Program-made: the position numbers and the translations under genes | Assembly: GCA_030146405.1 (NCBI GenBank) | Contig: JASLBS010000127.1 | Location: 1 to 42,990 of the forward strand | DNA: 42,990 bases | Reading direction: 5' to 3' | Source of the DNA: Arthrobacter sp. | GTDB lineage: Bacteria > Actinomycetota > Actinomycetes > Actinomycetales > Micrococcaceae | Shown here: piece by piece, positions 34,635 to 42,848 of the stretch | Numbering within the stretch: position 1 is the first letter of the stretch | How the letters are laid out: each line of letters opens with the position of its first letter | The notes under the pieces: generated by a model | Database searches by the model: none | The model's input: the letters and a program-made list of their open reading frames with translations, nothing else | What the model was told of the DNA's origin: nothing

Positions 34635-36320
34635 ATGGAGAGTTTCGCAGGGGTCGGCGTCAGCGCGGGCCGCGTCATCGGACCGGTCCGCCACATGCCG
34701 AAATCCGTCGGTGAACCTCCGGCCGGGGAACGTCTTGAGGACCCCGAGGGCGTGGACCAGGCGGTGGCCGAGGTGAAGACGGCGGCCAAGGCGGTGCAGG
34801 AGGAACTCAAGCGCAGGGCCTCGATCACGCAGGGCGACGCGAAAGCCGTCCTCCAGGCCACCTCCCTCATGGCGGCGGACCCGATGCTGCTGAAATCCGC
34901 CACGAAGCTCATCGCCAAGGGCACTTCCCCCGCACGGGCCGTCTGGGAGGCCGGCGCCTCCGTCGCGGAGATGCTGCACAACCTCGGCGGCTACATGGCC
35001 GAGCGCACGGCCGACGTCCTCGATGTCCGCTCCCGGATCGTCGCCGAACTCCGCGGGATGCCCGCGCCGGGCATCCCGACGTCGGAGACGCCCTTCGTGC
35101 TCGTCGCCGAGGATCTCGCACCCGCCGACACCGCCACGCTCGACCCCGCCATGGTCCTCGCCCTCGTCACCTCCGGCGGTGGACCCCAGTCACACACCGC
35201 CATCATCGCCAGGTCCCTCGGCCTGCCCGCCGTGGTCGCGGCAACCGGTGTGGAGAGCATCGGCGACGGCGCCGCCGTCTTCGTGGACGGCTCGGCCGGG
35301 ACCATCTCGCTGGACCCGGGTGAGGAACAGGAGGCCGCCGCCGAGGCCTACCGGGCCGCAGCGGCAGTCCTCTCCGTCTTCGACGGCACCGGCGTGACCT
35401 CCGACGGCCACGAGGTGCCACTGCTCGCGAACGTGGGCGGAGCGAAGGACGCGGTCAAGGCCGCCGAGGCCCACGCCCAGGGCGTAGGCCTCCTCCGCAC
35501 CGAGTTCTGCTTCCTGGAGCGGGACACCGAGCCCACCCCCGAGGAACAGATCGAGGCGTACAAGGGCGTCTTCGACGCCTTCCCCGGCAAGAAGGTGGTG
35601 GTGCGCACCCTGGACGCCGGAGCCGACAAGCCCCTGCCCTTCCTCACCGATGCCACCGAGCCGAACCCGGCACTCGGCGTCCGCGGCTACCGGACCGACC
35701 TGACGTCCCCCGGCGTCCTCGAGCGGCAGCTCCGGGCCATCGCGGACGCAGCAGCCCAGGCCACCTCGGACGTCTGGGTCATGGCGCCGATGATCTCGAC
35801 ACCCGAGGAGGCCGCCGCCTTCGCCACCCTGTGCGCCAACGCCGGTCTCCGTACCCCCGGGGTCATGGTCGAGGTACCGTCCGCTGCGCTGATGGCGGAG
35901 GAGATCCTCCACGAGGTCTCCTTCGCCAGTCTCGGCACCAATGACCTGACGCAGTACACCATGGCGGCCGATCGCCAGCTCGGGCCGCTCGCCGCACTCA
36001 ACAATTCCTGGCAGCCGGCGGTCCTGCGCATGGTCCGGCTGACCGTCGAGGGTTCCCTGGCGGAAGGACACGCGAAGTCCGTGGGGGTCTGCGGTGAAGC
36101 CGCGGCCGATCCGGCGCTCGCCGTCGTTCTCGTGGGCATCGGTGTCTCGACGCTCTCGATGACTCCTCGTGCGCTCGCCGGCGTTGCGGCGGTCCTCAAG
36201 ACCGTGACGCTCGCCGACGCTCAGCGGATCGCCGAGATCGCGGTGACGGCGCCCACGGCGTCGGAAGCGCGATCGCGGGCCCGTGCGGAACTCCCGGTGC
36301 TCGAATCGCTCGGTCTCTGA
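34635..36320 (+). CDS. ptsI: PTS enzyme I (phosphoenolpyruvate-protein phosphotransferase)
   Basis: A 561-residue cytoplasmic enzyme that transfers phosphate from PEP to HPr. The N-terminal domain starts MESFAGVGVSAGRVIGPV. The phosphorylated residue is His187 in GGGPQSHTAIIARSLGLPAV; the usual Thr before Ser-His is Gln here. The C-terminal PEP-binding barrel has LLRTEFCFLER, LGVRGYR, LGTNDLTQYTMAADR and the catalytic Cys in VGVCGEAAADP. The ATG at 34635 is preceded by AGAGG; the longer open frame upstream is not needed. It diverges from the TetR-mtlA-mtlD operon. No ptsH follows, so HPr is encoded elsewhere. A stable hairpin follows the gene. Confidence 0.96.
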   Translation: MESFAGVGVSAGRVIGPVRHMPKSVGEPPAGERLEDPEGVDQAVAEVKTAAKAVQEELKRRASITQGDAKAVLQATSLMAADPMLLKSATKLIAKGTSPARAVWEAGASVAEMLHNLGGYMAERTADVLDVRSRIVAELRGMPAPGIPTSETPFVLVAEDLAPADTATLDPAMVLALVTSGGGPQSHTAIIARSLGLPAVVAATGVESIGDGAAVFVDGSAGTISLDPGEEQEAAAEAYRAAAAVLSVFDGTGVTSDGHEVPLLANVGGAKDAVKAAEAHAQGVGLLRTEFCFLERDTEPTPEEQIEAYKGVFDAFPGKKVVVRTLDAGADKPLPFLTDATEPNPALGVRGYRTDLTSPGVLERQLRAIADAAAQATSDVWVMAPMISTPEEAAAFATLCANAGLRTPGVMVEVPSAALMAEEILHEVSFASLGTNDLTQYTMAADRQLGPLAALNNSWQPAVLRMVRLTVEGSLAEGHAKSVGVCGEAAADPALAVVLVGIGVSTLSMTPRALAGVAAVLKTVTLADAQRIAEIAVTAPTASEARSRARAELPVLESLGL

Positions 36321-36359
36321 CCTCACCCGGTCTGTGACCTGGCATCCCCGCGCTCCGCT

Positions 36360-36390
36360 GCCCCGGTCCGTCCCCGCGACGGGCCGGGGC
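36360..36390 (+). terminator. Terminator-like hairpin after ptsI
   Basis: GCCCCGGTCCGTC/GACGGGCCGGGGC, a 13-bp stem with one G.U pair and a 5-nt loop, 39 nt past the ptsI stop. There is no T-run, but the stem is very GC-rich. It also lies beyond the convergent gene end at 36425. Confidence 0.65.
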
Positions 36391-36424
36391 GCGCGCGGCG
36401 TCCCCGAACGGGGGACCGTGTCCG

Positions 36425-37024
36425 TCAGTCGGCGGCGGCGGCCAGCTGGACCGTTCCATTGACGCCGGCACCCGAGGCGAGGAGCGCGCGGCGTCCGGAC
36501 GGCGCCGTCGTCCGCTCCGGCCGCCGGAAGAGGACCACCGGCCCCAGCGGGGTTCGCAGGGTCACCGCACCGGGCAGCCCGGGTGCCGCGCGGCCGGCGG
36601 CGTCGAGCGCCTCGAGGTGCAGGGTGGGTGGGACGGGCACCAGGGTCCCCGCCACGTCGCGCACCTGTGCGGCCTGCGGCGTCCCGGTCAGGACGGCGTC
36701 CGCGATCCCGGTGAGGTACACGGGATCCACGACGGCGTCGTACACCCACCGCTCACCGAGCACCGGGTGATCGAGCATTCCGACCAGGTGGTCCTCGGCT
36801 CCCGCGAGGGGGGCTCCGCGGTAGGTCAGCGGCACCTGCAGCAGGGTGTCCCCCACCGTGACCAGCAGGGTCTCCACTCCCACCTCGCCGGCAGGATCGT
36901 CGAAGCGGAAGGACCCCGCGCGTTCGGGTAGCTCTCCTCCGCCGGCCCACGACTGCCCCGGCAACCATGTACCGAGCAGCTCGAGCTTCGACGGGCGGAG
37001 GGTGACTTCGTAGATCAGGGCCAT
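36425..37024 (-). CDS. Stand-alone maltokinase N-cap-like protein
   Basis: A 199-residue soluble protein. The sequence MALIYEVTLRPSKLELLGTWLPGQSW, then GSFRFDDPAGEVGVETLLV, VPLTYRGAPLAGAEDHLVGMLDHPVLGERWVYD resembles the N-terminal cap domain of actinobacterial maltokinase (Pep2/Mak), but no kinase domain follows. Free-standing copies are common in Micrococcaceae and of unknown function; the link to trehalose or maltose metabolism is by homology only. The ATG at 37024 lacks a Shine-Dalgarno sequence but lies 6 nt after TATGCT on the minus strand, suggesting a leaderless transcript. It diverges from the LacI regulator. Confidence 0.78.
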   Translation of the reverse strand: MALIYEVTLRPSKLELLGTWLPGQSWAGGGELPERAGSFRFDDPAGEVGVETLLVTVGDTLLQVPLTYRGAPLAGAEDHLVGMLDHPVLGERWVYDAVVDPVYLTGIADAVLTGTPQAAQVRDVAGTLVPVPPTLHLEALDAAGRAAPGLPGAVTLRTPLGPVVLFRRPERTTAPSGRRALLASGAGVNGTVQLAAAAD

Positions 37025-37214
37025 GCGCCCAGCATAGATTCCCCGGACCTCTTCCCGGCTGTCCCAGGTACCCGGGCATCCGGCCGGAGAAAGCGGTGAC
37101 CGCCTCCGGGCGCAGCACCCGCTCCTGCCCGTGACCGCGTGCGACAATGGCCCTTTCCGCTCATCCCCGGGTGCGGCCGCAGCGGCCGTTCCCCCTTCGT
37201 CAGGAGTGCACGCG

Positions 37215-38249
37215 ATGTCTGCACCTGCCAGCAAGAGTCCTGCCACCCTGCATGACGTGGCCCGGGAGGCGGGGGTATCGCTGGCGACGGCGTCCCGGTC
37301 CTTGAACGGCAGCGCGCGCAAGGTCAACGAGGCATACCGGCTGCGCGTCGTCGAAGCGGCCGAACGGCTCGGGTACACCACCAACCTGTTCGCGCAGGCA
37401 GTGGCGAAGGGCAGCACCACCACCGTTGCGCTCCTGGTGGCCGATATCGCGGACCCCTACTTCTCCACCATCGCCGCCGGAGTCATCGATGCGGCGAGCG
37501 AGGAGGGCCTGGTGGTCACGATCGCGGTGACCGGCCGCGATGTCCGGCGCGAACTCGACACCGTCCGTGCCCTGCGTGGCCAGCGGCCCCGCGTCATCAT
37601 CCTGGCGGGTTCGAGGACCACGGGATCTCCCTACGAGGAGCTGTTGCGCGGTGAGCTGTCCTCCTTCGAAGCCACGGGAGGCAAGGTCGCGTTCATCAGC
37701 CAGGACGCCGCGCCTTTCGCGACGGTCCTGCTGGACAACCGGGCCGGCGCACGCGATCTCGCGGTGGCTCTGGTGGGCCTCGGGTACCGGAACTTCGCCG
37801 TGATCGCCGGCCCCCGCCCCATCAGGACGGCACAGGAGCGGCTCGACGGGTTCAGGTCAGGACTTGCCGAGCACGGCATCGACCTCCCGGCGGAGCGCGT
37901 CATCCACTCGGACTTCACCCGCGACGGCGGCTACCGGGGGGTGCAGGAACTGCTCGAATCCGGTTCACCGGTGGATCTGGTGTTCGCGGTCAACGACGTC
38001 ATGGCGGTGGGAGTGGTCTCCGCGCTGCGCGACGCCGGGCTGGACCCAGGGGCGGGCATCGGTGTCGCCGGGTACGACGACATCCCGACCGTGCGTGACA
38101 TCACCCCGGCGCTGACGACAGTGCGCATCCCTCTCGAGGATGTGGGCCGGCGCGCACTGCACCTGGCCACCGGCGCCACGGACGGCGCGTCGCTGCCACC
38201 CCTGCGGACCGAGAGCATCCTCCGCGACAGCACCCCGGGCCGGGCCTGA
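37215..38249 (+). CDS. LacI-family transcriptional regulator
   Basis: A 344-residue sugar-responsive regulator. The HTH is at about 12-34 (TLHDVAREAGVSLATASRSLNG), and the hinge-helix region is NEAYRLRVVEAAERLGYTTN. The rest is a ribose-binding-like effector domain with VALLVADIADPYFSTIAAGV and GVAGYDDIPTVRDITPALTTVRIP. The recognition helix carries ATASRSLNG instead of the common ATVSRVLNG. AGGAG precedes the ATG by 8 nt; the longer frame was not used. It is a candidate to bind the LacI-type operators at 26586, 30461 or 40461, but LacI genes usually control neighbours and other copies must exist in the genome. Confidence 0.93.
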   Translation: MSAPASKSPATLHDVAREAGVSLATASRSLNGSARKVNEAYRLRVVEAAERLGYTTNLFAQAVAKGSTTTVALLVADIADPYFSTIAAGVIDAASEEGLVVTIAVTGRDVRRELDTVRALRGQRPRVIILAGSRTTGSPYEELLRGELSSFEATGGKVAFISQDAAPFATVLLDNRAGARDLAVALVGLGYRNFAVIAGPRPIRTAQERLDGFRSGLAEHGIDLPAERVIHSDFTRDGGYRGVQELLESGSPVDLVFAVNDVMAVGVVSALRDAGLDPGAGIGVAGYDDIPTVRDITPALTTVRIPLEDVGRRALHLATGATDGASLPPLRTESILRDSTPGRA

Positions 38250-38272
38250 ACCCTCGGTTCCGCCGCAGGAGA

Positions 38273-38497
38273 TCAGAAGGGGAGCACCGGGTCCGCGCCC
38301 GTCTCCTTCGCCGCGAGCTTCACGACGTCGTCGAGCGGCAGTTCGGACACCTCCGCGATCACCGACAGGTCCTCACCGTGGTGGAGTGCCTCCACCACCG
38401 CTTCCTGCAGCACCAGTTCGGCCCGATCCAACTCGAACTCCACGTTCTCCTTGTCCGCCGCGGCTACGCGGATCTTCTGCAAATCGTCATTGGTCAT
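38273..38497 (-). CDS. Small hypothetical protein, 74 residues
   Basis: No family recognised. The protein starts MTNDDLQKIRVAAADKENVEFELDR and is probably all-helical and acidic. The stretch EDLSVIAEVSELPLDDVVKLA has the spacing of a helix-turn-helix, so DNA binding is possible. GAGGTGA lies 9 nt before the ATG. It converges on the LacI gene 23 nt away. Confidence 0.68.
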   Translation of the reverse strand: MTNDDLQKIRVAAADKENVEFELDRAELVLQEAVVEALHHGEDLSVIAEVSELPLDDVVKLAAKETGADPVLPF

Positions 38498-38820
38498 GGC
38501 GCTCGGTCACCTCATACGTCGTGGCTCATCGGTAGGACGTCGGCACGCTGCGTCTGCGAGCCCGGGAGGGCGCTGCGGAGGCGATGGTGACATCGTCGAT
38601 CCAATCCTAACCAGCCGCCCGTCCTCCTCGTCCGGATCCTGCCCGGTCCTGGCCGGAAGCGGGTCGATGCACCGTCGACTTCCCGGGACGGAAGGACTGT
38701 CCCCCTCATCCCCTCCGCCGTGACAACCCGTTCCCCCGCACCCCCTGTGCGCCTCCGTCACGGATAGGATGAGGTATGCGGATCGGCGGGAACGCCTGAT
38801 CGTGGTCTAGCAGGAGGCCC
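38498..38820. other. Intergenic stretch without a called gene
   Basis: Holds the upstream regions of the 74-residue gene (minus) and the GAF-ANTAR gene (plus). TAGGAT-like hexamers occur near both ends but without matching -35 boxes, so no promoter is called. No convincing coding frame, tRNA or long hairpin is seen. Confidence 0.5.
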
Positions 38821-39591
38821 GTGGCGCCAGGATCGAGCCTGGCTCGAAGTTCGGGGCTTTCGATGGACCCTTTTCCTCCTTCCACTGAGTTGGGAGCGAC
38901 TCTCGGACGTATCCGTGGGCTCGTGCTGACCCAGGAGACGGCACAGCACGCCGTGGACCTGCTGGCCGCGGTAGCCCGCGAAACCACCCCGCAGGCCTTC
39001 GGCGCGGGTGTCTCACTGATCCAGCAGTCGCAGCGCATCAGCGTCGGCGCCACCGACCTCCTGGTACGGACGGCCGATGACCTCCAGTACTCGCTGGGTG
39101 AGGGTCCGTGCCTTTCGGCATGGTCCACCAGCCGGCCGGTGCTGATCCAGGACACCTCGGCCGACGAGCGGTTCCCGCGCTGGAACCGGGCGGCTGTCGA
39201 GGCCGGGGTCCGATCATGCCTGAGCGTCCCGCTCCTGCACGGCAGCGGTTCGCTCGGAGCGATGAAGGTGTACTCGACGGAGCCCGGGGCGTTCGACGAC
39301 GTGGACCGGACGCGGCTGACCAGCCTTTCCGTTGCTGCCTCGGCACTGCTCGGTCATGTGCAGACGTCGGAGTCTGTGACCAGGATCAGCAGCGAACTCC
39401 GCGAATCACTCCGGTCACGGGACCTCGTGGGGATCGCCAAGGGCATCCTCATGCAGCGCGACGGGCTGACCGAGGCAGAAGCCCTCGCAGCACTGACCGC
39501 CAGGGCCCGCAGCACCGGGGTCTCGTTCCGACAGCTCACCACCGACATCGTGAACGGACAGGGGATGCCGGGGAGGACAGGAGCCTCGTGA
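38821..39591 (+). CDS. GAF-ANTAR domain regulator
   Basis: A 256-residue cytoplasmic sensor. A GAF domain covers about 45-185 (QYSLGEGPCLSAWSTSRPVLIQD, then FPRWNRAAVEAGVRSCLSVPLL). The C-terminal ANTAR domain (about 192-250: SRDLVGIAKGILMQRDGLTEAEALAAL) is an RNA-binding module that in other proteins prevents transcription termination. Such GAF-ANTAR proteins are abundant in actinobacteria; signals and RNA targets are mostly unknown. The GTG at 38821 has AGGAGG only 3 nt away, slightly close, and ATG 38863 (MDPFPPSTEL) is the alternative. Confidence 0.88.
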   Translation: MAPGSSLARSSGLSMDPFPPSTELGATLGRIRGLVLTQETAQHAVDLLAAVARETTPQAFGAGVSLIQQSQRISVGATDLLVRTADDLQYSLGEGPCLSAWSTSRPVLIQDTSADERFPRWNRAAVEAGVRSCLSVPLLHGSGSLGAMKVYSTEPGAFDDVDRTRLTSLSVAASALLGHVQTSESVTRISSELRESLRSRDLVGIAKGILMQRDGLTEAEALAALTARARSTGVSFRQLTTDIVNGQGMPGRTGAS

Positions 39592-39737
39592 CCGGCTCGC
39601 CGTACGCCGAGACGACGTGCGCCCTTCATCGACGACCTCGCCCGCTCGCACTCCTCCGAGGAGAATCTTCCGCGCCCCTGAGACTCCCGCGCCCCTGGGA
39701 ACCGTCGGTTGTCGGAGCCGGCCCCTACCCTCGTGGG

Positions 39738-40034
39738 ATGGCACAAAGACCAGGGTGGCACGGCATCCCGCCGAGCGCCGACCGATTCATCCCACCCCTG
39801 CAGTGCGGGGCCCCCAGCAGTGGTATCACCGAGCCCCCGAGGTCGCCCGCACTCTGGGTGGACCTCGACTACCCGGACGGCTCCACCTCCACGAGGAGGG
39901 GATTCGCCATGGCCTGGACCGAGACCCTGGTCCTCGCCCAGTGGATCGAGTACTCGAGGGCGCGTGAGGCATGGGTCGAGGCGACGCACTGCCGGCGCCG
40001 GGACCTTCGGACGGCGGCCCCCCGGACCGCCTGA
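39738..40034 (+). CDS. 98-residue hypothetical protein, tandem copy 1
   Basis: No known family. The sequence has WHGIPPSADRFIPPLQ, GITEPPRSPALWVDLDYPDG and RRGFAMAWTETLVLAQWIEYSRAREAWV, the same order of motifs as the next gene at 40117. The conserved Trp and Ala-rich WTETLVLAQWIEYSRAREAW helix suggests a small folded domain. No signal peptide. No Shine-Dalgarno sequence; the ATG lies 6 nt after TACCCT, which could make a leaderless message. Confidence 0.75.
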   Translation: MAQRPGWHGIPPSADRFIPPLQCGAPSSGITEPPRSPALWVDLDYPDGSTSTRRGFAMAWTETLVLAQWIEYSRAREAWVEATHCRRRDLRTAAPRTA

Positions 40035-40116
40035 TCCCTCCCGGCCGGCGGACCGGGGCGGTTCTCGTAGAGTGAACGCATGGAGAAGCCGACGGTCCAC
40101 GGGCAGGTGAACGCCC

Positions 40117-40413
40117 GTGCCTAGTGTCGGCTGGCACGGCCCCCCACCTGCGGGCCGCCGGTTCGTGCCGCCCCTCCAGCTGGACCCGCCGGTCACGGGT
40201 ATCACCGAATCGGTCTCCCCTGCACCAGCCCTCTGGGTGGTCCTCGACTATGCCGACGGGTCACGGCAGACCGTTCGGGGTTTCGCCATGGCCTGGACCA
40301 GGTCGGCCGTGCTGGCACAGTGGATCGAGTTCTCGATGGCCCGTGAGGCGTGGGTCCGCCCCGAGCAGTGCACCCGGCGCACCCTTCCCGGCCGGTCCGC
40401 GCCCGGCGAGTAG
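40117..40413 (+). CDS. 98-residue hypothetical protein, tandem copy 2
   Basis: A paralogue of the preceding gene, with about half of the residues identical by eye over the whole length: GWHGPPPAGRRFVPPLQ, GITESVSPAPALWVVLDYADG, RGFAMAWTRSAVLAQWIEFSMAREAWV. The GTG at 40117 is preceded by AGGTGA. It follows copy 1 by 82 nt on the same strand, so the pair looks like a tandem duplication. Function unknown. Confidence 0.78.
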   Translation: MPSVGWHGPPPAGRRFVPPLQLDPPVTGITESVSPAPALWVVLDYADGSRQTVRGFAMAWTRSAVLAQWIEFSMAREAWVRPEQCTRRTLPGRSAPGE

Positions 40414-40428
40414 GCGCTGGGGCCCTCA

Positions 40429-40457
40429 TTGCCCTTCCCCGATTCTTCCCCTACACT
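40429..40457 (+). promoter_or_regulatory. Promoter of the oxidoreductase operon
   Basis: TTGCCC and TACACT with a 17-nt spacer, 52 nt before the start codon, followed 3 nt later by a LacI-type palindrome. Confidence 0.72.
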
Positions 40458-40460
40458 CTC

Positions 40461-40474
40461 GGTAAGCGCTTTCC
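40461..40474. promoter_or_regulatory. LacI-type operator of the oxidoreductase operon
   Basis: GGTAAGCGCTTTCC, with a perfect AAGCGCTT core and central CG, just after the -10 box. It resembles the operators at 26586 and 30461. Confidence 0.75.
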
Positions 40475-40509
40475 AATACATCGGCGTACCGCTGGAACGA
40501 GGAGTACCA

Positions 40510-41697
40510 ATGTCAACGAGGACAATCGGCATCATCATGAACGGCGTCTCAGGACGCATGGGCTACCGGCAGCACCTGGTCCGCTCCATCCTTGCGATCC
40601 GGGACCAGGGAGGGGTACTCCTCTCCGACGGCACCCGCGTCCAGGTGGAGCCGATCCTCGTGGGCCGCAACGAGGCCAAGCTGGCCGAACTCGCCGAGAA
40701 GCACGGCATCGAGCACTACTCCACGGATCTGGACAGCGTTCTCGCCGATCCCACCTGGGAGATCTACGCGGACTTCCTGGTGACCAAGGCACGAGCAGCC
40801 GCGATCCGCAAGGCGATCGCAGCGGGCAAGGCCATCTACACCGAGAAGCCGACGGCGGAGACCGCCGCCGACGCCCTGGAACTGGCCCAGCTCGCCGAAG
40901 ATGCGGGCATCAAGAACGGCGTGGTCCACGACAAGCTGTACCTGCCCGGCATGCAGAAGCTCAAGCGCCTCGTGGACTCGGGTTTCTTCGGCAAGATCCT
41001 CTCGGTCCGCGGTGAGTTCGGCTACTGGGTCTTCGAGGGTGACTGGCAGGTGGCACAGCGCCCCAGCTGGAACTACCGCGCCGAGGACGGCGGCGGAATC
41101 GTCGTCGACATGTTCCCGCACTGGAGCTACGTCCTGGAGAACCTCTTCGGGAAGGTCGAGTCGGTCTACGCCCGTGCCGTCACCCACATCGACGAGCGCG
41201 TGGACGAGCAGGGCAACACCTACCGGGGCACCGCCGACGACGCCGCCTACGCCGTCTTCGAACTGGAGGGCGGCATCATCGCGCAGCTGAACTCGAGCTG
41301 GACCGTGCGCGTGAACCGTGACGAACTGGTGCAGTTCCAGGTGGACGGCACGCACGGCTCCGCCGTCGTAGGACTGTTCGGCTGCAAGATCCAGCCCCGC
41401 AACGCCACCCCGAAGCCCGTGTGGAACCCGGACCTCGAGGACTCCCACGACTACGACGCCGACTGGATGGACGTCCCCACCAACGAGGTGTTCGAGAACG
41501 GGTTCAAGACCCAGTGGGAGGAGTTCCTCCGCCACGTGCTCGAGGACGGCCCGCACCCCTACGACTTCCTGGCGGGTGCTCGCGGCATGTACCTCGCGGA
41601 GCAGGGTCTCGAGAGCTCCCGCTCGGGGCGCCGCCTCGACCTGACGGACGTGCGCACCGCATCGACCTCCCTCGAGGAAGCGGCCACACCGGCATGA
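40510..41697 (+). CDS. Gfo/Idh/MocA-family oxidoreductase
   Basis: A 395-residue NAD(P)-dependent sugar dehydrogenase. The N-terminal Rossmann loop is GIIMNGVSGRMGYRQHL (7-23), followed by the EKPTAE motif near residue 118 that carries the conserved Lys of this family. KNGVVHDKLYLPG and DMFPHWSYVLENLFG mark the C-terminal domain, where the active-site Asp/His would sit. AGGAG lies 5 nt before the ATG. It starts an operon with DUF993 (ATGA overlap) and an isomerase/epimerase. It most likely oxidises a sugar or sugar derivative at C3 or C1; the substrate is unknown. Confidence 0.88.
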   Translation: MSTRTIGIIMNGVSGRMGYRQHLVRSILAIRDQGGVLLSDGTRVQVEPILVGRNEAKLAELAEKHGIEHYSTDLDSVLADPTWEIYADFLVTKARAAAIRKAIAAGKAIYTEKPTAETAADALELAQLAEDAGIKNGVVHDKLYLPGMQKLKRLVDSGFFGKILSVRGEFGYWVFEGDWQVAQRPSWNYRAEDGGGIVVDMFPHWSYVLENLFGKVESVYARAVTHIDERVDEQGNTYRGTADDAAYAVFELEGGIIAQLNSSWTVRVNRDELVQFQVDGTHGSAVVGLFGCKIQPRNATPKPVWNPDLEDSHDYDADWMDVPTNEVFENGFKTQWEEFLRHVLEDGPHPYDFLAGARGMYLAEQGLESSRSGRRLDLTDVRTASTSLEEAATPA

Positions 41698-42848
41698 TCA
41701 CGCTCGTTGACGCGACGGGCACGGTATCCACCGTCGAACTGAACAGTGCGCCGTCGTTCTCGAAGCCCGGCTCACCCCTGACGAGCCGCACGGTGTACGC
41801 CGCGGCGCACGTGGTCCCCCGGACCACTGCCGAGAACGTACCCGGCTCCCCCGCGGACCTCGACTGGGACGCGACGCTCGCCTTCCGCCACCACCTGTGG
41901 TCGTGGGGGCTCGGGGTGGCGGACGCCATGGACACGGCGCAGCGGAACATGGGGCTCGATGCCGCGGCCACCCGCGAACTCATCACCCGCAGTGCCGCCG
42001 AGGCCCGCTCCGTGGGTGGCGGGCTGGTGGTGGGAGTGAACACGGATCATGTCGAGGACCCCGTGATCTCCCTCGATGCGGTGATCGACGCCTACAAGGA
42101 GCAGCTGCACCTCACCGAGGACGCCGGGGCCTCCGTGGTCCTGATGGCCAGCCGGCACCTCGCCCGCGCGGCCACCACCGCCGGGGACTACGAGCGCGTG
42201 TACGCCGAGGTGCTGGCCGCCGCAGGAGCGCCCGTCATCCTCCACTGGCTGGGCAGTGCCTTCGATCCCGAGCTCGGTACGTACTTCGGCTCCGAGGACA
42301 CCTCCGCGGCGTCGTCCACCCTCCTGCGGATCATCGCCCAGGCCCCGGACCGCGTTGCCGGCGTCAAGATGAGCCTGCTGAACGCGGAGTCGGAGCGGTC
42401 CGTCCGTGCCAGGCTCGAGGCACCCGTCCGGATGTTCACGGGGGACGACTTCAACTACGTCTCACTCATCGGCGGGGACGACTCGGGGTACTCGGACGCC
42501 CTGCTCGGCGCCTTCGCGGCGCTCGGCCCCCACGCCTCCGCGGCGGTCCAGGCCCTCGACGCCGAGGACCCCGAGGCCTACTCCCGCATCCTCGGCCCCA
42601 CCGAGGCCCTGTCCCGCCAGATCTTCGCGGCGCCCACGTTCTACTACAAGACCGGGGTGGCTTTCCTCAGCTGGCTCAACGGGCACCAGCCCGGCTTCGG
42701 GATGGTCGGTGGCCTGCACGCGGCACGGAGCCTGCCGCACCTCTCGGAGATCGTCCGCCTCGCCAACGAGTGCGGGGCACTCGAACACCCCGAGCTCGCC
42801 CGCGAGCGCTGGCACGGTCTGCTGCGAACCGGCGGTGTTCCGGCATGA
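41694..42848 (+). CDS. DUF993 family protein (dihydrodipicolinate-synthase-like TIM barrel)
   Basis: A 384-residue cytoplasmic protein. The barrel core includes LWSWGLGVADAMDTAQRNMGL, GGLVVGVNTDHV, VVLMASRHLARAAT, APVILHWLGSAFDP and GVKMSLLNAESE, a pattern I associate with DUF993, related to the aldolase-type DapA fold. A Lys in GVKMSLL lies where a Schiff-base Lys would be expected. If so it may cleave or dehydrate the product of the neighbouring oxidoreductase; this is inference. The ATG overlaps the previous stop by 4 nt and the stop overlaps the next start by 4 nt. Confidence 0.82.
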   Translation: MITLVDATGTVSTVELNSAPSFSKPGSPLTSRTVYAAAHVVPRTTAENVPGSPADLDWDATLAFRHHLWSWGLGVADAMDTAQRNMGLDAAATRELITRSAAEARSVGGGLVVGVNTDHVEDPVISLDAVIDAYKEQLHLTEDAGASVVLMASRHLARAATTAGDYERVYAEVLAAAGAPVILHWLGSAFDPELGTYFGSEDTSAASSTLLRIIAQAPDRVAGVKMSLLNAESERSVRARLEAPVRMFTGDDFNYVSLIGGDDSGYSDALLGAFAALGPHASAAVQALDAEDPEAYSRILGPTEALSRQIFAAPTFYYKTGVAFLSWLNGHQPGFGMVGGLHAARSLPHLSEIVRLANECGALEHPELARERWHGLLRTGGVPA

